Source: Bradyrhizobium elkanii USDA 76
Lineage (GTDB): Bacteria; Pseudomonadota; Alphaproteobacteria; Rhizobiales; Xanthobacteraceae
Assembly: GCF_023278185.1 (NCBI RefSeq)
Contig: NZ_CP066356.1
Span: 4,642,001-4,706,000, forward strand
Reading direction: 5' to 3'
DNA length: 64,000 nucleotides
In this document: piece by piece, positions 7,679 to 19,197 of the stretch
Layout of the letters: each line of letters starts with the position of its first letter
Position numbering within the stretch: the stretch's first letter is position 1
Notes under the pieces: model-generated
Database searches by the model: none
What the model saw: the letters and a program-made list of their open reading frames with translations, nothing else
Told to the model about the DNA's origin: nothing
Translations under genes and position numbers: made by a program

Positions 7679-8872
7679 ATGTCCGACAAGCTGCTGTTTT
7701 CGCCAATGACCATCCGCGGCGTCACGCTGAAGAACCGCATCGTGGTGCCGCCGATGCACCAGTATTCCGCCGAGAAGGGCTTTCCGACCGACTGGCACCT
7801 GATGAATGCCGGCAAGTTCGCCGCCGGCGGCGCCGGTCTCGTGATCGTCGAATCGACCAAGGTCGAGCGGCGCGGCTGCGGCACGATCGGCGATCTCGGC
7901 ATCTGGGACGACAAGTTCATCGCGCCGCTCAGCCGCCTCGTCGGCTTCATCAAGCAGCAGAGCGCGGTCGCCGGCATCCAGCTCGGCCATTCCGGCCGCA
8001 AGGCGCGTGCGAGCCGGCCTTGGGAGGGCGACCGTCCGCTCGAACGCACCGCCGAGATCGAGGATTGGGATGCCTGGACGCCGGTGGCGCCGAGCGCGAT
8101 CGCCCATAGCGAGCGCTGGCCGGTGCCGCGCGCGCTGGACACGCATGAGGTGAAGGACCTCGTCGAGGCCTGGGGGCAGGCGGCACGGCGCGCCCATCAG
8201 GCAGGGTTCGAGGTGCTGGAACTGCACGGCGCCCATGGCTATCTCGTGCACGAATTCCTCTCCGGGCGCTCCAACCAGCGCAACGATGAATATGGCGGCT
8301 CGGAAGCCAACCGGATGCGCTTCCTGATCGAGGTCACCGAGGCGGTGCGGGTGCACTGGCCGGATCACAAGCCGCTGTTCGTGCGGCTGTCGGTCGAGGA
8401 CAATGCCGGCTGGGGCTCGGAGCAGAGCGCGCGGCTCGCCAGGATCCTGAAAGCCGAGGGCGTCGACGTGATCGACTGCTCATCGGGCGGAATCAGCGAG
8501 ATGGCGCCGATCCTGGGCAAGGAGATCAAATACAACTATCAGGTGCCGCTCGCGGAATATGTCCGCGCCCATGCCGATATCATGACCATGGCGGTCGGCC
8601 TGATCATCCACGGGGACCAGGCCGAGCAAATCCTGCGTGATAAACAAGCAGATTTGATCGCGGTCGGCCGGGAAATCCTCAATAACCCGAACTGGCCGAT
8701 GGACGCCGCGCTCAAGCTCGGCGTCGAGGGGCCGTTCCGCAATGTTCCTCCGCAGTTCGGCTATTGGCTGGGCACGCGGGCCAAGCGCGGATTCGGCACC
8801 CAGCCGTCGACCTGGCAGAACGGGTTGCGGGAGACTGGGCCAAAGGCCGACGAAAGGCTGACAGGGGGCTGA
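7679..8872 (+). CDS. NADH:flavin oxidoreductase, old yellow enzyme family (YqjM-like)
   Basis: 397 aa from the ATG at 7679, with AGGAAG at 7671-7676. This is an FMN TIM-barrel ene-reductase. Signatures: SPMTIRGVTLKNRIVVPPM near the N-terminus, GAGLVIVESTKVE, IQLGHSGRKA, and the family signature ELHGAHGYLVHEFLSGRSNQR followed by NDEYGGS and NRMRF. The C-terminal phosphate-binding part reads DLIAVGREILNNPNWP. It should reduce activated alkenes using NAD(P)H in the cytosol. The YqjM-type Cys in the N-terminal strand is not obvious (PPMHQYSA), so substrate preference may differ. It stands alone on the plus strand. Confidence 0.92.
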   Translation: MSDKLLFSPMTIRGVTLKNRIVVPPMHQYSAEKGFPTDWHLMNAGKFAAGGAGLVIVESTKVERRGCGTIGDLGIWDDKFIAPLSRLVGFIKQQSAVAGIQLGHSGRKARASRPWEGDRPLERTAEIEDWDAWTPVAPSAIAHSERWPVPRALDTHEVKDLVEAWGQAARRAHQAGFEVLELHGAHGYLVHEFLSGRSNQRNDEYGGSEANRMRFLIEVTEAVRVHWPDHKPLFVRLSVEDNAGWGSEQSARLARILKAEGVDVIDCSSGGISEMAPILGKEIKYNYQVPLAEYVRAHADIMTMAVGLIIHGDQAEQILRDKQADLIAVGREILNNPNWPMDAALKLGVEGPFRNVPPQFGYWLGTRAKRGFGTQPSTWQNGLRETGPKADERLTGG

Positions 8873-9025
8873 CAAGAGGCCGATCCGGGCACCGTGACAG
8901 GACCGTAATGGTCCGGTGACAGCGCGGCCTTGATCCGACCAAAAAGCCGTTGTGTGGTGCCCCGCGTCGGGGTGGGGCCGAATGTTGCGAAACGTTGCCG
9001 GCCGTTAGCGAAGGGATCACGGATA

Positions 9026-10384
<1,359 letters not shown>

Positions 10385-10396
10385 GACCTGACACAT

Positions 10397-10516
10397 GTAG
10401 CCCGGATGGAGCCAACGGGTCGCGCGAACGCGCGCCCGATGACAGGCTCCGCGAAATCCGGGAGCGCTTTGCGCGTTGCAAGGTCCCCGGATTGCGCTGC
10501 GCTCCATCCGGGCTAC
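10397..10516. repeat. Intergenic palindromic repeat (family C)
   Basis: Perfect 14-bp inverted arms, GTAGCCCGGATGGA (10397-10410) and TCCATCCGGGCTAC (10503-10516), close a 120-bp element rich in secondary structure. It lies in the gap after ctpA. Such 'tagcccggatggagcgcagcgcaatccggg' elements are a common dispersed intergenic repeat in Bradyrhizobium and relatives. Confidence 0.75.
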
Positions 10517-10690
10517 GCGGCTACCGTCGCCGGGGCGCGCTGCCAAAATATCGAAAACAACCCCATGCAAAGGAGCCGGTGGTGGCTGGCGCTCGACCGG
10601 GCAATTTGACATGTCGGGCAATTTCAGGGTATTCTTCCAATATTCCGAAATCGTGCAGACGCCCCTCGGGTTCTCGACTTCCGAGCAGCC

Positions 10691-13423
10691 TTATGCCGCG
10701 CCGGCGACGGGTTTGCGCCGGCGCATGGTGCTCGCGCCCGCAGCGGGGCCGCGGCGGTGCCCGGCCAGCAGCTCGCGGATCTGGGCGGCGGGCTTTGGCG
10801 GGCTGAACAGATAGCCCTGCATTTCCGAGCAGCCGAGCTCGCGCAGCAATTGCTGCTGCTGCGCGGTCTCGACGCCTTCCGCCGTCGTCGTCATGCTGCG
10901 CTCGGCGGCGATGTTGACGACGGCCTCGACGATGCCGGCCGAGCCTTGCGGATCGGCGATGTCGGTGACGAAGCAGCGGTCGATCTTGATCTTGTCGAAC
11001 GGGAATCGCTTCAGGTAGCTCAGCGACGAATAGCCGGTGCCGAAATCGTCGAGCGCGATCCTGATGCCGATGGCGCGCAGCTGGTGCAGCGCGGCCAGCG
11101 CCGTCTCGTCGTCGCGGATCAGCACCGCCTCGGTGATCTCGAGCTCGAGCCGGCTCGCTGACAGCCCCGACGATGCAAGCGCCGCGATCACCTTGAGCGC
11201 CAGCGTGCCGCTGCGGAACTGCACCGGCGAGACGTTGACGGCCAGCCTGACCTGGTCGGGCCAGTTCACGGCTTCCTTGCAGGCCGTCATCAGCACCCAT
11301 TCGCCGAGCTGGTTGATCAGGCCGGTCTCTTCCGCAATCGGCACGAATTCGGCCGGCGAGATCATGCCGCGCTGTGGATGACGCCAGCGCACCAGCGCCT
11401 CGCAGCCCGTGATCTCGTTGCTGCGCAGGTCGACGCAGGGCTGGTAATGCACTTCGAGCCCGCTGCCGGCGGCGATCGTCTGCCGCAGCTCCATCTCGAG
11501 CTCGCGGCGGGCGCGGGCGTCGGCATCCATCGCCGGCTCGAACAAGCGGAAGACGCGCCGGCCGGCCGACTTCGCCGCATACATCGCAAGATCGGCGTTC
11601 TTCATGATCTGGTCGAGATCGGTGCCGTCCTTCGGCGCCAGCGCGATGCCGATGCTGGCGTCGGTCGTGACCTGGTGGCCGAGGCATTGATAGGGCGCGC
11701 GGATCACCTCGTAGATGCGCGCGACGAGGTCGGTGACCTCGGCCTCGCTCTTCACCCCGGTCTGCACGATCGCGAACTCGTCGCCGCCGAGGCGGGCGAC
11801 GAAATCGCCTTCGCCGATCACGCCGCTCAGCGTCCGCGCCACGGACTTGAGAAGCTCGTCGCCGACCATGTGGCCGAGCGAGTCGTTGACGCCCTTGAAT
11901 TCGTCGATGTCGATATAGAGCACCGCAAGCTGGCTGTCGGGCGCGACATGCGGCAGCTCGCGCCTGATCTCCTCGTGGAACAGCGCGCGGTTCGGCAGGT
12001 CGGTGAGCGCATCGTAGTGGGCAAGATGCGTGATGCGCTCCTCGGCGCGGCGGCGCTCGGTGACGTCCTCGTGGGTCGCAAGCCAGCCGCCGTCGGCCAG
12101 CGGCTCGTTGACGACCTGGATCGAGCGCCCGTCGGGCGTCGTGATCACCATGGTGTTGCGGATGCCGACGTCGCGCAGCACGAGATTGACGTAGCGCTCG
12201 ACGTCGCCCTGGAACGAGCCGGTCCGGTGACGATGCACGATGACGTCGCGGAAGCTGCAGCCGGGCTTGATGATGTCGGCCGACAACCCGTACATCTCGA
12301 TATAGCGCCTGTTGCAGATCACCAGGCGCTGCGCGGCATCGAACAGCAACAGCCCCTGCGTCATGTTGTTGACGGCAGTGTCGAGCCGCAGCTTCTCCAG
12401 CGTCAGGCGCTGCTGCTGGGCGCGATGTTGCTGCACCAGCTTGCGCACCACCAGCGTCAGCAGGATCGCGATCGCCAGCACCGAGATGCTGGTCACCGCG
12501 ATCAGGATGCCGATCTGCTCGCGCCAGTTGGCGAGCGCCGCCTCCGTGGTGCTCGTCGCGACGACGACGATCGGGAATTTGGTCAGCGCCCGCGACGACA
12601 CCAGGCGGTCCTTGCCGTCGACCGGGCTGGCGAGCCGCGTCGTGCTTTGCGGCAGCTCGAACACCTGCTGCTGATTGACCGGACCGTTGCGGAAATTCCT
12701 CCCGATCAGCTCCTCGACATGGGGATAGCGCGCCAGCAGCGTGCCGTCGCGGTGATGCATCGAGATCGCGGCGCCGTCGCCGAGCGCCACGGTGGAGAAG
12801 AACTTCTCGAAGGCCGCCGGCTCGATGCCGCGGCCGACCACGCCGAGGAATTCGCCGTGCGGACCGGTCACCTTGCGGACGATAACGGTGGTCCAGTTTC
12901 CGGTGATGCGGCTGACCACCGGCGCGACCTGCATGTCGGGCGAATAGGGGCTCGACTTGAAGATCTGGAAGTAGGGGCGGTCGGCAATGCTGGCCTGCGG
13001 CAGCGGCCAGGCGCCCGAGCTGTTGATCAGAACGCCGTCGGCGTCGAACACGTTGAGGCTGCCGACATTGGACAGCGCGTCCATCTTGGATTTGAGCATC
13101 GCATGGATGTCGGCGGCCGACATCCGGCGCCTGTAATTCTCCGGCGTCGCGATTGCATTGTCGCGCATGAACGCGATCAGGTCGCGCTGGACGACTTCGA
13201 GATCGTCGAGCTGCTGGTCGAAATGCCGCGCCAGCAGCAGCACGGTGTTCTCGAGCTCACGCTCGCTGTTGTGCAGGGCGCGATCGCGGAAATTCTCCGC
13301 CATCAGCGTGGCGCCGATCGCGATCGCGGCCATCAGCACGGCGCCGCCGAGGATCAGCCAGCGGATCGGACCGCTGCCGATCACCGAGGTGATGTTGAAC
13401 GAGGCGCTGCCGTTTGGATTCAT
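10691..13423 (-). CDS. Membrane c-di-GMP enzyme with dCache-PAS-GGDEF-EAL domains
   Basis: 910 aa from the ATG at 13423; a TTG three codons upstream is also possible because GGAAG precedes it. TM1 lies near residues 17-40, a dCache-like periplasmic sensor near 45-290, TM2 near 295-320, a PAS-like domain near 345-450, GGDEF near 470-630 and EAL near 640-890. The cyclase motif is intact (ARLGGDEFAIV). The position expected for the RxxD inhibitory site reads GEGD, so product inhibition may be absent. The EAL domain keeps EALVRW, ALDDFGTGYSS and KIDR, so it should hydrolyse c-di-GMP. The net activity is a guess. It lies just downstream of moaC. Confidence 0.93.
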   Translation of the reverse strand: MNPNGSASFNITSVIGSGPIRWLILGGAVLMAAIAIGATLMAENFRDRALHNSERELENTVLLLARHFDQQLDDLEVVQRDLIAFMRDNAIATPENYRRRMSAADIHAMLKSKMDALSNVGSLNVFDADGVLINSSGAWPLPQASIADRPYFQIFKSSPYSPDMQVAPVVSRITGNWTTVIVRKVTGPHGEFLGVVGRGIEPAAFEKFFSTVALGDGAAISMHHRDGTLLARYPHVEELIGRNFRNGPVNQQQVFELPQSTTRLASPVDGKDRLVSSRALTKFPIVVVATSTTEAALANWREQIGILIAVTSISVLAIAILLTLVVRKLVQQHRAQQQRLTLEKLRLDTAVNNMTQGLLLFDAAQRLVICNRRYIEMYGLSADIIKPGCSFRDVIVHRHRTGSFQGDVERYVNLVLRDVGIRNTMVITTPDGRSIQVVNEPLADGGWLATHEDVTERRRAEERITHLAHYDALTDLPNRALFHEEIRRELPHVAPDSQLAVLYIDIDEFKGVNDSLGHMVGDELLKSVARTLSGVIGEGDFVARLGGDEFAIVQTGVKSEAEVTDLVARIYEVIRAPYQCLGHQVTTDASIGIALAPKDGTDLDQIMKNADLAMYAAKSAGRRVFRLFEPAMDADARARRELEMELRQTIAAGSGLEVHYQPCVDLRSNEITGCEALVRWRHPQRGMISPAEFVPIAEETGLINQLGEWVLMTACKEAVNWPDQVRLAVNVSPVQFRSGTLALKVIAALASSGLSASRLELEITEAVLIRDDETALAALHQLRAIGIRIALDDFGTGYSSLSYLKRFPFDKIKIDRCFVTDIADPQGSAGIVEAVVNIAAERSMTTTAEGVETAQQQQLLRELGCSEMQGYLFSPPKPAAQIRELLAGHRRGPAAGASTMRRRKPVAGAA

Positions 13424-13582
13424 GTGCCGCAATCGCTTCCAGGTGCTTCACCCGGAAGTAGGTTTCGTGCACCCCCGGCCCGCGAAAGTCGTATCCAATC
13501 GAAATGGAGCGCGGGTTAGCGAGATTGGTTAACGAAATCTTGCGGGATTCGCGGCAGGCCGTCGCTTGCGCATCGGTCGCAA

Positions 13583-14110
13583 TCACGCGCCGGCGCGGTA
13601 GTGCCCGGACTTGCCACCGATCTTCTCGACGAGGTGGATGCCCTCGATGCGGATGCCGCGATCGACCGCCTTGACCATGTCGTAGATCGTCAGGCATGCG
13701 ACCGAGACCGCGGTCAGCGCCTCCATTTCGACGCCGGTCGGCCCCGTCACTTTGACGCTGGCGCGGACGATGCAGCCGGGCAGCTTGCGGTCGGGTGTGA
13801 TGTCGATCGTGACCTTGGTCAGCGCCAGTGGATGGCAGAGCGGGATCAATTCCGAGGTCCGCTTCGCCGCCATGATGCCGGCGATCCGCGCCGTCGCCAG
13901 CACGTCGCCCTTCTTGGCCTGGCCGGTTTCGATCAGCGCCAGCGTTGCCTTGCTCATCAGGACGCGGCCTTCGGCAACGGCGGTCCGTTCGGTGGCGGGC
14001 TTGGCCGAGACGTCGACCATGCGCGCGTCGCCCTTGGCGTCGATGTGGGTGAGGGCGGTGCCCGAGCCGGACGGCTCGGCTTTGGTCTTGCCCTTGCTGT
14101 TCCGCGCCAT
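13583..14110 (-). CDS. moaC: Cyclic pyranopterin monophosphate synthase
   Basis: 175 aa, close to the usual length of about 160. It carries the MoaC signatures [38 protein letters not shown] and [21 protein letters not shown]. The last segment ends in the KAVDRG motif with the catalytic lysine. It converts the MoaA product into cyclic pyranopterin monophosphate in molybdenum cofactor synthesis in the cytosol. The gene is 4 bp downstream of trpC in the same direction and is almost certainly co-transcribed with trpC and trpD. The C-terminus ends [11 protein letters not shown]. In many alphaproteobacteria moeA and lexA follow moaC; here a GGDEF-EAL gene follows instead. Confidence 0.96.
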   Translation of the reverse strand: MARNSKGKTKAEPSGSGTALTHIDAKGDARMVDVSAKPATERTAVAEGRVLMSKATLALIETGQAKKGDVLATARIAGIMAAKRTSELIPLCHPLALTKVTIDITPDRKLPGCIVRASVKVTGPTGVEMEALTAVSVACLTIYDMVKAVDRGIRIEGIHLVEKIGGKSGHYRAGA

Positions 14111-14114
14111 TGCG

Positions 14115-14936
14115 TCAGCGCGTTGCGGTGGCGCGCGGGGCGGCCTGCCGCGTCAGCAAGGCGCGGGTCGCCGCGGTGACGTCCTGCTGCCGCATCAGAC
14201 TTTCACCGACCAGGAAGGTCGACATCCCGACCCGTTCGAGCCGGGCGAGATCGTCAGGCGTGAAGATGCCGCTCTCGCCGACCATCAGGCGGTCGCGTGG
14301 GATCAGCGGCGCCAGCGCCTCGCTGGTCGCCAGCGTGGTCTCGAAGGTGCGCAGATTGCGGTTGTTGACGCCGATCATCGGCGAGCGAAGTTTCAAGGCA
14401 CGGTCAAGCTCGGCGCGATCATGGATCTCGACCAGCACGTCCATGCCGTAGCCGAGCGCGGCGTCCTCGATCTCCCGGGCCGCCGCGTCGTCGAGCGCGG
14501 CCATGATGATCAGGATGCAGTCGGCGCCATGGGCGCGCGCTTCCGCCACCTGGTAGGTGTCGAACATGAAATCTTTGCGCAGCACCGGCAGGCTGGTCGC
14601 CGCGCGGGCCGCGACCATGAAGTCGAGATGGCCCTGGAACGAGGGCGCATCGGTCAGCACCGACAGGCAGGCCGCGCCGCCGGCCTCATAGGCTTTGGCG
14701 AGCACGGGCGGATCGAAATCGGCCCGGATCAAGCCTTTCGAAGGCGAGGCCTTCTTCACTTCCGCGATCAGCGCGTAGTCGCCGCGCGCATGCTTGTCCT
14801 TGAGGGCGCGGACGAAGCCGCGCGGGGCCGAGGCTGATCTGGCCTGCGCCTCGACCTCGGCGAGCGGATGGGCGCGCTTCGCGGCGGCGATCTCCTCGCG
14901 CTTGTAGGCCTCGATCTTGGTCAGGATGTCGGACAT
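14115..14936 (-). CDS. trpC: Indole-3-glycerol phosphate synthase
   Basis: 273 aa, normal length for the single-domain enzyme. Signatures: [20 protein letters not shown] at the N-terminus, [15 protein letters not shown] with the catalytic lysine, [33 protein letters not shown] with the second catalytic lysine, [12 protein letters not shown] and [12 protein letters not shown]. It closes the indole ring in tryptophan synthesis. It lies between trpD (65 bp upstream, separated by a repeat hairpin) and moaC (4 bp downstream), giving the trpD-trpC-moaC order common in Alphaproteobacteria. Confidence 0.97.
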   Translation of the reverse strand: MSDILTKIEAYKREEIAAAKRAHPLAEVEAQARSASAPRGFVRALKDKHARGDYALIAEVKKASPSKGLIRADFDPPVLAKAYEAGGAACLSVLTDAPSFQGHLDFMVAARAATSLPVLRKDFMFDTYQVAEARAHGADCILIIMAALDDAAAREIEDAALGYGMDVLVEIHDRAELDRALKLRSPMIGVNNRNLRTFETTLATSEALAPLIPRDRLMVGESGIFTPDDLARLERVGMSTFLVGESLMRQQDVTAATRALLTRQAAPRATATR

Positions 14937-14955
14937 CGCTTAACGCCTTGCTTGC

Positions 14956-15001
14956 GCATGATCTGATTCGAAAAACCGGTTCCCACTTTTTCGGATCATG
15001 C
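14956..15001. repeat. Short rhizobial hairpin repeat between trpD and trpC
   Basis: Arms GCATGATC (14956-14963) and GATCATGC (14994-15001) enclose a spacer with two mutually complementary parts (TTCGAAAAACCGG and CACTTTTTCGG). This is the well-known rhizobial 'tgatccgaaaaagtgggaaccgg' type intergenic element. It sits immediately downstream of the trpD stop and may affect trpD-trpC transcript processing. Confidence 0.65.
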
Positions 15002-16015
15002 TCAACCGTTCGAAACCGCGACCAGATGCTTCAGCCGCGCCGCGGCAGCGCCGCTGTCGAGCGACTGCGTGCCGATCGCGACGCCTTCCTTGAGGTCCTT
15101 GGCGCGGCCGGCCACGATCAGCGCGGCGGCGGCGTTGAGCAGGGCGACGTCGCGATAGGCGCTCGGCTTGCCCTGCAGCACGCTGGAGAGTGCGATCGCA
15201 TTGGCATCGGCGTCACCGCCCTTCAGCGCCTCGCCGCCGACGCGGCCAAGGCCGGCGTCCTCGGGCGTCACCTCCGATGTCCTGATCTCGCCGTTCTCGA
15301 GCGTCGCAACGAAGGTCGGGCCGGTGAGGGTGATCTCGTCGAGGCCATCGGAGCCATGCACGACCCAGACCCTGTCGGAGCCGAGGTTCTTCAGCACCTG
15401 CGCCAGCGGCTGCACCCATTGCCGCGAGAATACGCCGACCATCTGCCGCTTGACGCCGGCCGGGTTCGACAGCGGCCCGAGCAGGTTGAAGATGGTGCGG
15501 GTGGCGAGCTCGACCCGGGTCGGACCGACATTCTTCATCGCCGGATGATGCGCGGGCGCGAACATGAAGCCGATGCCGGCTTCCTTGACGCAGCGCCCGA
15601 CTTGTTCGGGCGTCAAATCGAGCTTGACGCCGAGCGAGGCCAGCACGTCGGCGGCGCCCGAGCGCGACGACAATGCGCGGTTGCCGTGCTTCGCCACGGG
15701 CACGCCGGCGCCGGCCACGATGAATGCCGCGCAGGTCGAGACGTTGACCGAGCCGGAGCCGTCGCCGCCGGTGCCGACGATGTCGACGGCCTCCGCCGGC
15801 GCCGTGACCGGCAGCATCTTGCCGCGCATCGCGGTGACGGCGCCAGTGATCTCCTCGACGGTCTCGCCGCGCACCCGCAGCGCCATCAATAGCCCGCCCA
15901 TCTGCGAGGGCGTGGCTTCGCCGGACATCATGCTGTCGAAGGCGGACGCCGCCTCTTCACGCGTCAGCGTGGCGCCGGTGGCGACTTTTCCGATGATCGA
16001 TTTCAGGTCGTCCAT
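15002..16015 (-). CDS. trpD: Anthranilate phosphoribosyltransferase
   Basis: 337 aa, standard length. N-terminal helices carry [21 protein letters not shown]; the PRPP-binding motif [14 protein letters not shown] follows, then [21 protein letters not shown], the anthranilate-contacting [18 protein letters not shown] and [14 protein letters not shown]. It transfers phosphoribose to anthranilate, the second committed step to tryptophan. The gene lies downstream of the PpiD-like gene (71 bp) and upstream of trpC. No trpE or trpG is in the window, so the pathway is split. Confidence 0.97.
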   Translation of the reverse strand: MDDLKSIIGKVATGATLTREEAASAFDSMMSGEATPSQMGGLLMALRVRGETVEEITGAVTAMRGKMLPVTAPAEAVDIVGTGGDGSGSVNVSTCAAFIVAGAGVPVAKHGNRALSSRSGAADVLASLGVKLDLTPEQVGRCVKEAGIGFMFAPAHHPAMKNVGPTRVELATRTIFNLLGPLSNPAGVKRQMVGVFSRQWVQPLAQVLKNLGSDRVWVVHGSDGLDEITLTGPTFVATLENGEIRTSEVTPEDAGLGRVGGEALKGGDADANAIALSSVLQGKPSAYRDVALLNAAAALIVAGRAKDLKEGVAIGTQSLDSGAAAARLKHLVAVSNG

Positions 16016-16085
16016 TCGCTGGCTCAGGGTCTGTTGTTGGAGCTTGATCGCCGCGCAGCGCGTCGTCGGGCTGTCCCGATCATGC

Positions 16086-17987
16086 TCAATTATTTGCGCC
16101 TGTCACCTGTGCGAAGGCTGCCTGGTTGATGGTCACACCGATATCGGACTCGATCTTCGTGACATATTGCGCGACCTGCTCGTCGCTGAGCGACCGCCGC
16201 AGCGCCTCGGTGAGCTGCTTGGCCGCGTCTGACGCGAAGTCCACCGGCGGCACCGTCACGTTGGTGACGCGGAAGACCACCCACTGGCTGCCGCCGGCGA
16301 CCGAGGTCTGTCCGTCGCCGTCCTTGGCGGCCCGGAATGCGGCTGCAATCACGCCGGCCGGGACGGCAGGCAGCGAGGCCTCGCGGTTGAAATTCGCCGC
16401 GGTTTCGACCTTGACGCCGACAGCGGCGGCTTCGTCGGCGAGCTTGGCGCCGCTGTCGAGCTTCTGGACGATCTCGGTCGCCTTGGCGCGCAGCTTGGTG
16501 GAGGCCTGGTCTTCGCGCCATTTGGCCTCGACCTGGTCGCGAACCTCGTCGAGGCTGCGCTCGCGCGACGGCGTGATGCCGAGCACGTCGTACCAGACAT
16601 AGCCGCCGTTGAACTGGATCGGGTCGTTGTCGACGCCGACGTCGCTGTTGAAGGCCTGCGACACCACGTCGAGACCGCGCGGGATGTTGGTCGCGACCTG
16701 GCCGTTCGGCAGCCGCCCGGAGCGATCGACCGCGTCGATGGTGATGGGGGTCAGCTTCAGCTTCTGTGCGGCTTCGACGACGCTGGCGCCGCCGCCGCGC
16801 TCGTCTTCCATCTTGTCGCGCAGCTCGGCGACCTTGGTGCGGGCGCGCTCGGAGGCGATCTCGTTCTTCACCTGCTGGGCGAGGCTTTCATAGCTCGGGG
16901 TCGCGCCGGGCTCGACCTTGCCGACCTTGACCAGCGCGACGCCGAAGCGGCCCTGCACCGGCTGGCTGACGTCGCCGGCGGGCAGGGAGAAGGCGGCATC
17001 GGCGACGGCCGGATCGAGGATCGCCGACTTTGCGACCAGACCGAGATTGACGTCGGCCAGATTGAGATTGCGCTCCTTGGCGATGTCGTCGAACGACGTG
17101 CCCGACGCGATCCGGCCGCGCGCGGCCTGCGCCTCGCCGGCGTCCGGAAACACGATCTGCGAGACCTCGCGCTTCTCCGGCGTGCTGAGCCGGTCCTTGC
17201 GCTCCTCGAAGATCTTCCTGGCGTCCTCGTCCGACACCGTTTCCCACTTGCCGATCTCCTCGGGCGTGATGGCGACGAAGGAGATCTTGCGGTATTCGGG
17301 CGCGCGGAACTGGGCCTTGTGGTCCTCGAAATAGGCGGCGAGCGCCTCGGGCGAGGGCGGATCGATGGTGCCGGCCTGCGCAGCGCCGAGCGTGATGTAG
17401 TCGATCGAACGCTGCTCGTTCTGGAACCGGGTCAGCGCCTCGACCAGCGATTTCGGCGGCTCGATCCCGGACGAGATGGTGCCGGCGATCTGCCGCCTGA
17501 GGCCAACGCGGCGCTGCTCGGCGATGTAGCGGCCCTCGGTATAGCCATAGTTGCGGATCACGGCCTGGAAACGCTGCGGGTCGAACTGGTTGTTGAGGCC
17601 CTTGAAGTTCGGATCGTTGTAGATCGCGCGCAGCACCTCGGCGTCGGACACGTTGAGGCCCATGCGGCGCGCTTCCTCGTCCAGCGCGGCTTCCGCAAGC
17701 GTCTGCTGCAGCACCTGGCGGTCGATGCCGAAGGCGCGCGCCTGGTCCGGCGTCAGCGGACGGCCGAACTGGCGGCCAAGCTGCTGCAGGCGGTCGGTAT
17801 AGATCTGGCGGAACTGCTCGGCCGAAATCTCGGTCCCGCCCACCTTGGCGAAGGTCGACTGGCCAAACCCCTTGAAAATGTCGGCAATGCCCCAAATTCC
17901 GAAACTGACGATCAAAACGCCCATCACCACGGCCATAATCGTCTTGCCGAGCCAGTTTGATGAGGCTTTCCGCATTCCTCGAAGCAT
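16086..17987 (-). CDS. SurA_N/PpiD-type peptidyl-prolyl isomerase, membrane anchored
   Basis: 633 aa. A short cytosolic N-terminus ([15 protein letters not shown]) is followed by one TM segment (about 16-38, [23 protein letters not shown]), a SurA_N-like chaperone region (about 40-240), a parvulin-like region (about 250-370, [18 protein letters not shown] and [19 protein letters not shown]) and a long C-terminal chaperone part. The layout is that of PpiD, an inner-membrane periplasmic chaperone near the Sec translocon. It is the first gene of the ppiD-trpD-trpC-moaC run and diverges from tpiA. Isomerase activity is uncertain because parvulins in PpiD are often inactive. Confidence 0.9.
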   Translation of the reverse strand: MLRGMRKASSNWLGKTIMAVVMGVLIVSFGIWGIADIFKGFGQSTFAKVGGTEISAEQFRQIYTDRLQQLGRQFGRPLTPDQARAFGIDRQVLQQTLAEAALDEEARRMGLNVSDAEVLRAIYNDPNFKGLNNQFDPQRFQAVIRNYGYTEGRYIAEQRRVGLRRQIAGTISSGIEPPKSLVEALTRFQNEQRSIDYITLGAAQAGTIDPPSPEALAAYFEDHKAQFRAPEYRKISFVAITPEEIGKWETVSDEDARKIFEERKDRLSTPEKREVSQIVFPDAGEAQAARGRIASGTSFDDIAKERNLNLADVNLGLVAKSAILDPAVADAAFSLPAGDVSQPVQGRFGVALVKVGKVEPGATPSYESLAQQVKNEIASERARTKVAELRDKMEDERGGGASVVEAAQKLKLTPITIDAVDRSGRLPNGQVATNIPRGLDVVSQAFNSDVGVDNDPIQFNGGYVWYDVLGITPSRERSLDEVRDQVEAKWREDQASTKLRAKATEIVQKLDSGAKLADEAAAVGVKVETAANFNREASLPAVPAGVIAAAFRAAKDGDGQTSVAGGSQWVVFRVTNVTVPPVDFASDAAKQLTEALRRSLSDEQVAQYVTKIESDIGVTINQAAFAQVTGANN

Positions 17988-18228
17988 GGGTCCAACTTGT
18001 TTTACAGGAGGGGAACCGGGTCGTGCCCAATGGGGAGCCGAAAGTCGAGGCTTTTGTCCCGCAGCAGGGCGTCACCGGGTTGAAAACCCATCATAAAGTG
18101 GCCGAAGCGCCCCCGCAACCTTGGCCGCGCGGGCGGAAGCGTCGCACGGTGTGCGCGAAGCCGCGCTCTGGAAGTCGCCGCCCGGCTCTGGTAGCGCAGG
18201 GACACGCTTGAACGATGGGACATCCGAC

Positions 18229-18981
18229 ATGACCGACGCCATCCGGCCGCTGATCGCCGGCAACTGGAAAATGAACGGCCTGAAATCCTCTTTTGTCGAG
18301 TTCGACGCGATGCTGGCGGGCGCCGGCGATGTCGCCGGAAAGGCCGATCTCCTGGTCTGTCCGCCGGCGACGCTGGTCGGGGCCTTTGCCGACAAGGCGC
18401 GCGGCTCGAAGGTCGCGGTCGGCGCCCAGGATTGCCATCCGAAGGCATCGGGTGCCCACACCGGCGATCTCTCGGCGGAGATGTTCAAGGATCTCGGCGC
18501 GGTCGCGATCATCGTCGGCCATTCCGAGCGGCGCGCCGACCACGGCGAGACCGACGCCTTGATTCGGCAGAAGGCGGAGGCCGCCTGGCGCGCCCACCTG
18601 ACCGCGATCGTCTGCATCGGCGAGACGCGCGAGCAGCGCGACGCCGGCAAGACGCTCGATGTCTGCGGCACCCAGCTTGCGGGCTCGCTGCCCGATGGCT
18701 CGACCGCGGCCAACCTGGTGGTGGCCTATGAGCCGGTCTGGGCGATCGGCACCGGCCTGACCCCGACGGCCAAGGATGTCGAGGAAGTTCACAGGTTTAT
18801 CCGAGGTCAGCTCACCGATCGCTTCAAGGGCGAGGGAAACAGGATCAGGATCCTGTACGGCGGCTCGGTCAAGCCGTCGAACGCGGCCGAGCTGATGGCG
18901 GTCGCCAATGTCAACGGCGCGCTGGTCGGCGGCGCCAGCCTGAAGGCGTCGGACTTCCTGGCCATCGCGGCGGGGTGTTAG
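18229..18981 (+). CDS. tpiA: Triosephosphate isomerase
   Basis: 250 aa, standard length. All catalytic elements are present: GNWKMNG (Lys), IVGHSERR (His), [11 protein letters not shown] (Glu plus the flexible loop) and GGSVKPSNA phosphate binding near the C-terminus. It interconverts dihydroxyacetone phosphate and glyceraldehyde 3-phosphate. The ATG at 18229 is chosen because the family N-terminus starts just there; the 36 upstream in-frame codons lack family similarity. It diverges from the PpiD-like gene, with about 240 bp for both promoters. Confidence 0.97.
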   Translation: MTDAIRPLIAGNWKMNGLKSSFVEFDAMLAGAGDVAGKADLLVCPPATLVGAFADKARGSKVAVGAQDCHPKASGAHTGDLSAEMFKDLGAVAIIVGHSERRADHGETDALIRQKAEAAWRAHLTAIVCIGETREQRDAGKTLDVCGTQLAGSLPDGSTAANLVVAYEPVWAIGTGLTPTAKDVEEVHRFIRGQLTDRFKGEGNRIRILYGGSVKPSNAAELMAVANVNGALVGGASLKASDFLAIAAGC

Positions 18982-19011
18982 GGCCGCCCATTTCACAACG
19001 AGCTCTCACAC

Positions 19012-19144
19012 CGTCATCCTGAGGAGGCCGCAACGCGGCCGCCTCGAAGGATCGACGGCCCGGCTGGTGGCCGTTCATCCTTCGAGACGCCGCTACGCGG
19101 CTCCTCCAGCGACAAAGGCTTCGCCTTTGCGCGGGGGTGACGGG
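19012..19144. repeat. Dispersed intergenic repeat, family A, copy 1
   Basis: Starts CCGTCATCCTGAGGAG, contains CTCGAAGGATCGACGGCCCGG and CCTTCGAGACGCCGCTACGCGGC, and ends GGGTGACGGG. The same building blocks in the same order occur at 40982-41085. The outer sequences CCGTCATCC and GGGTGACGGG are nearly complementary, so the whole element can fold. It lies between convergent tpiA and the GNAT gene. Confidence 0.8.
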
Positions 19145-19197
19145 ATTGGCAGTGTTGCGCAGACAGCTGCCATCGGTATCTCTGTTTGGCTACGGAT

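Noticed and set aside
11378..13519. Long plus-strand open frame of 713 codons
   Set aside because: It lies antisense to the GGDEF-EAL gene and reads as Arg/Ala/Gly/Asp-rich sequence typical of high-GC shadow frames.
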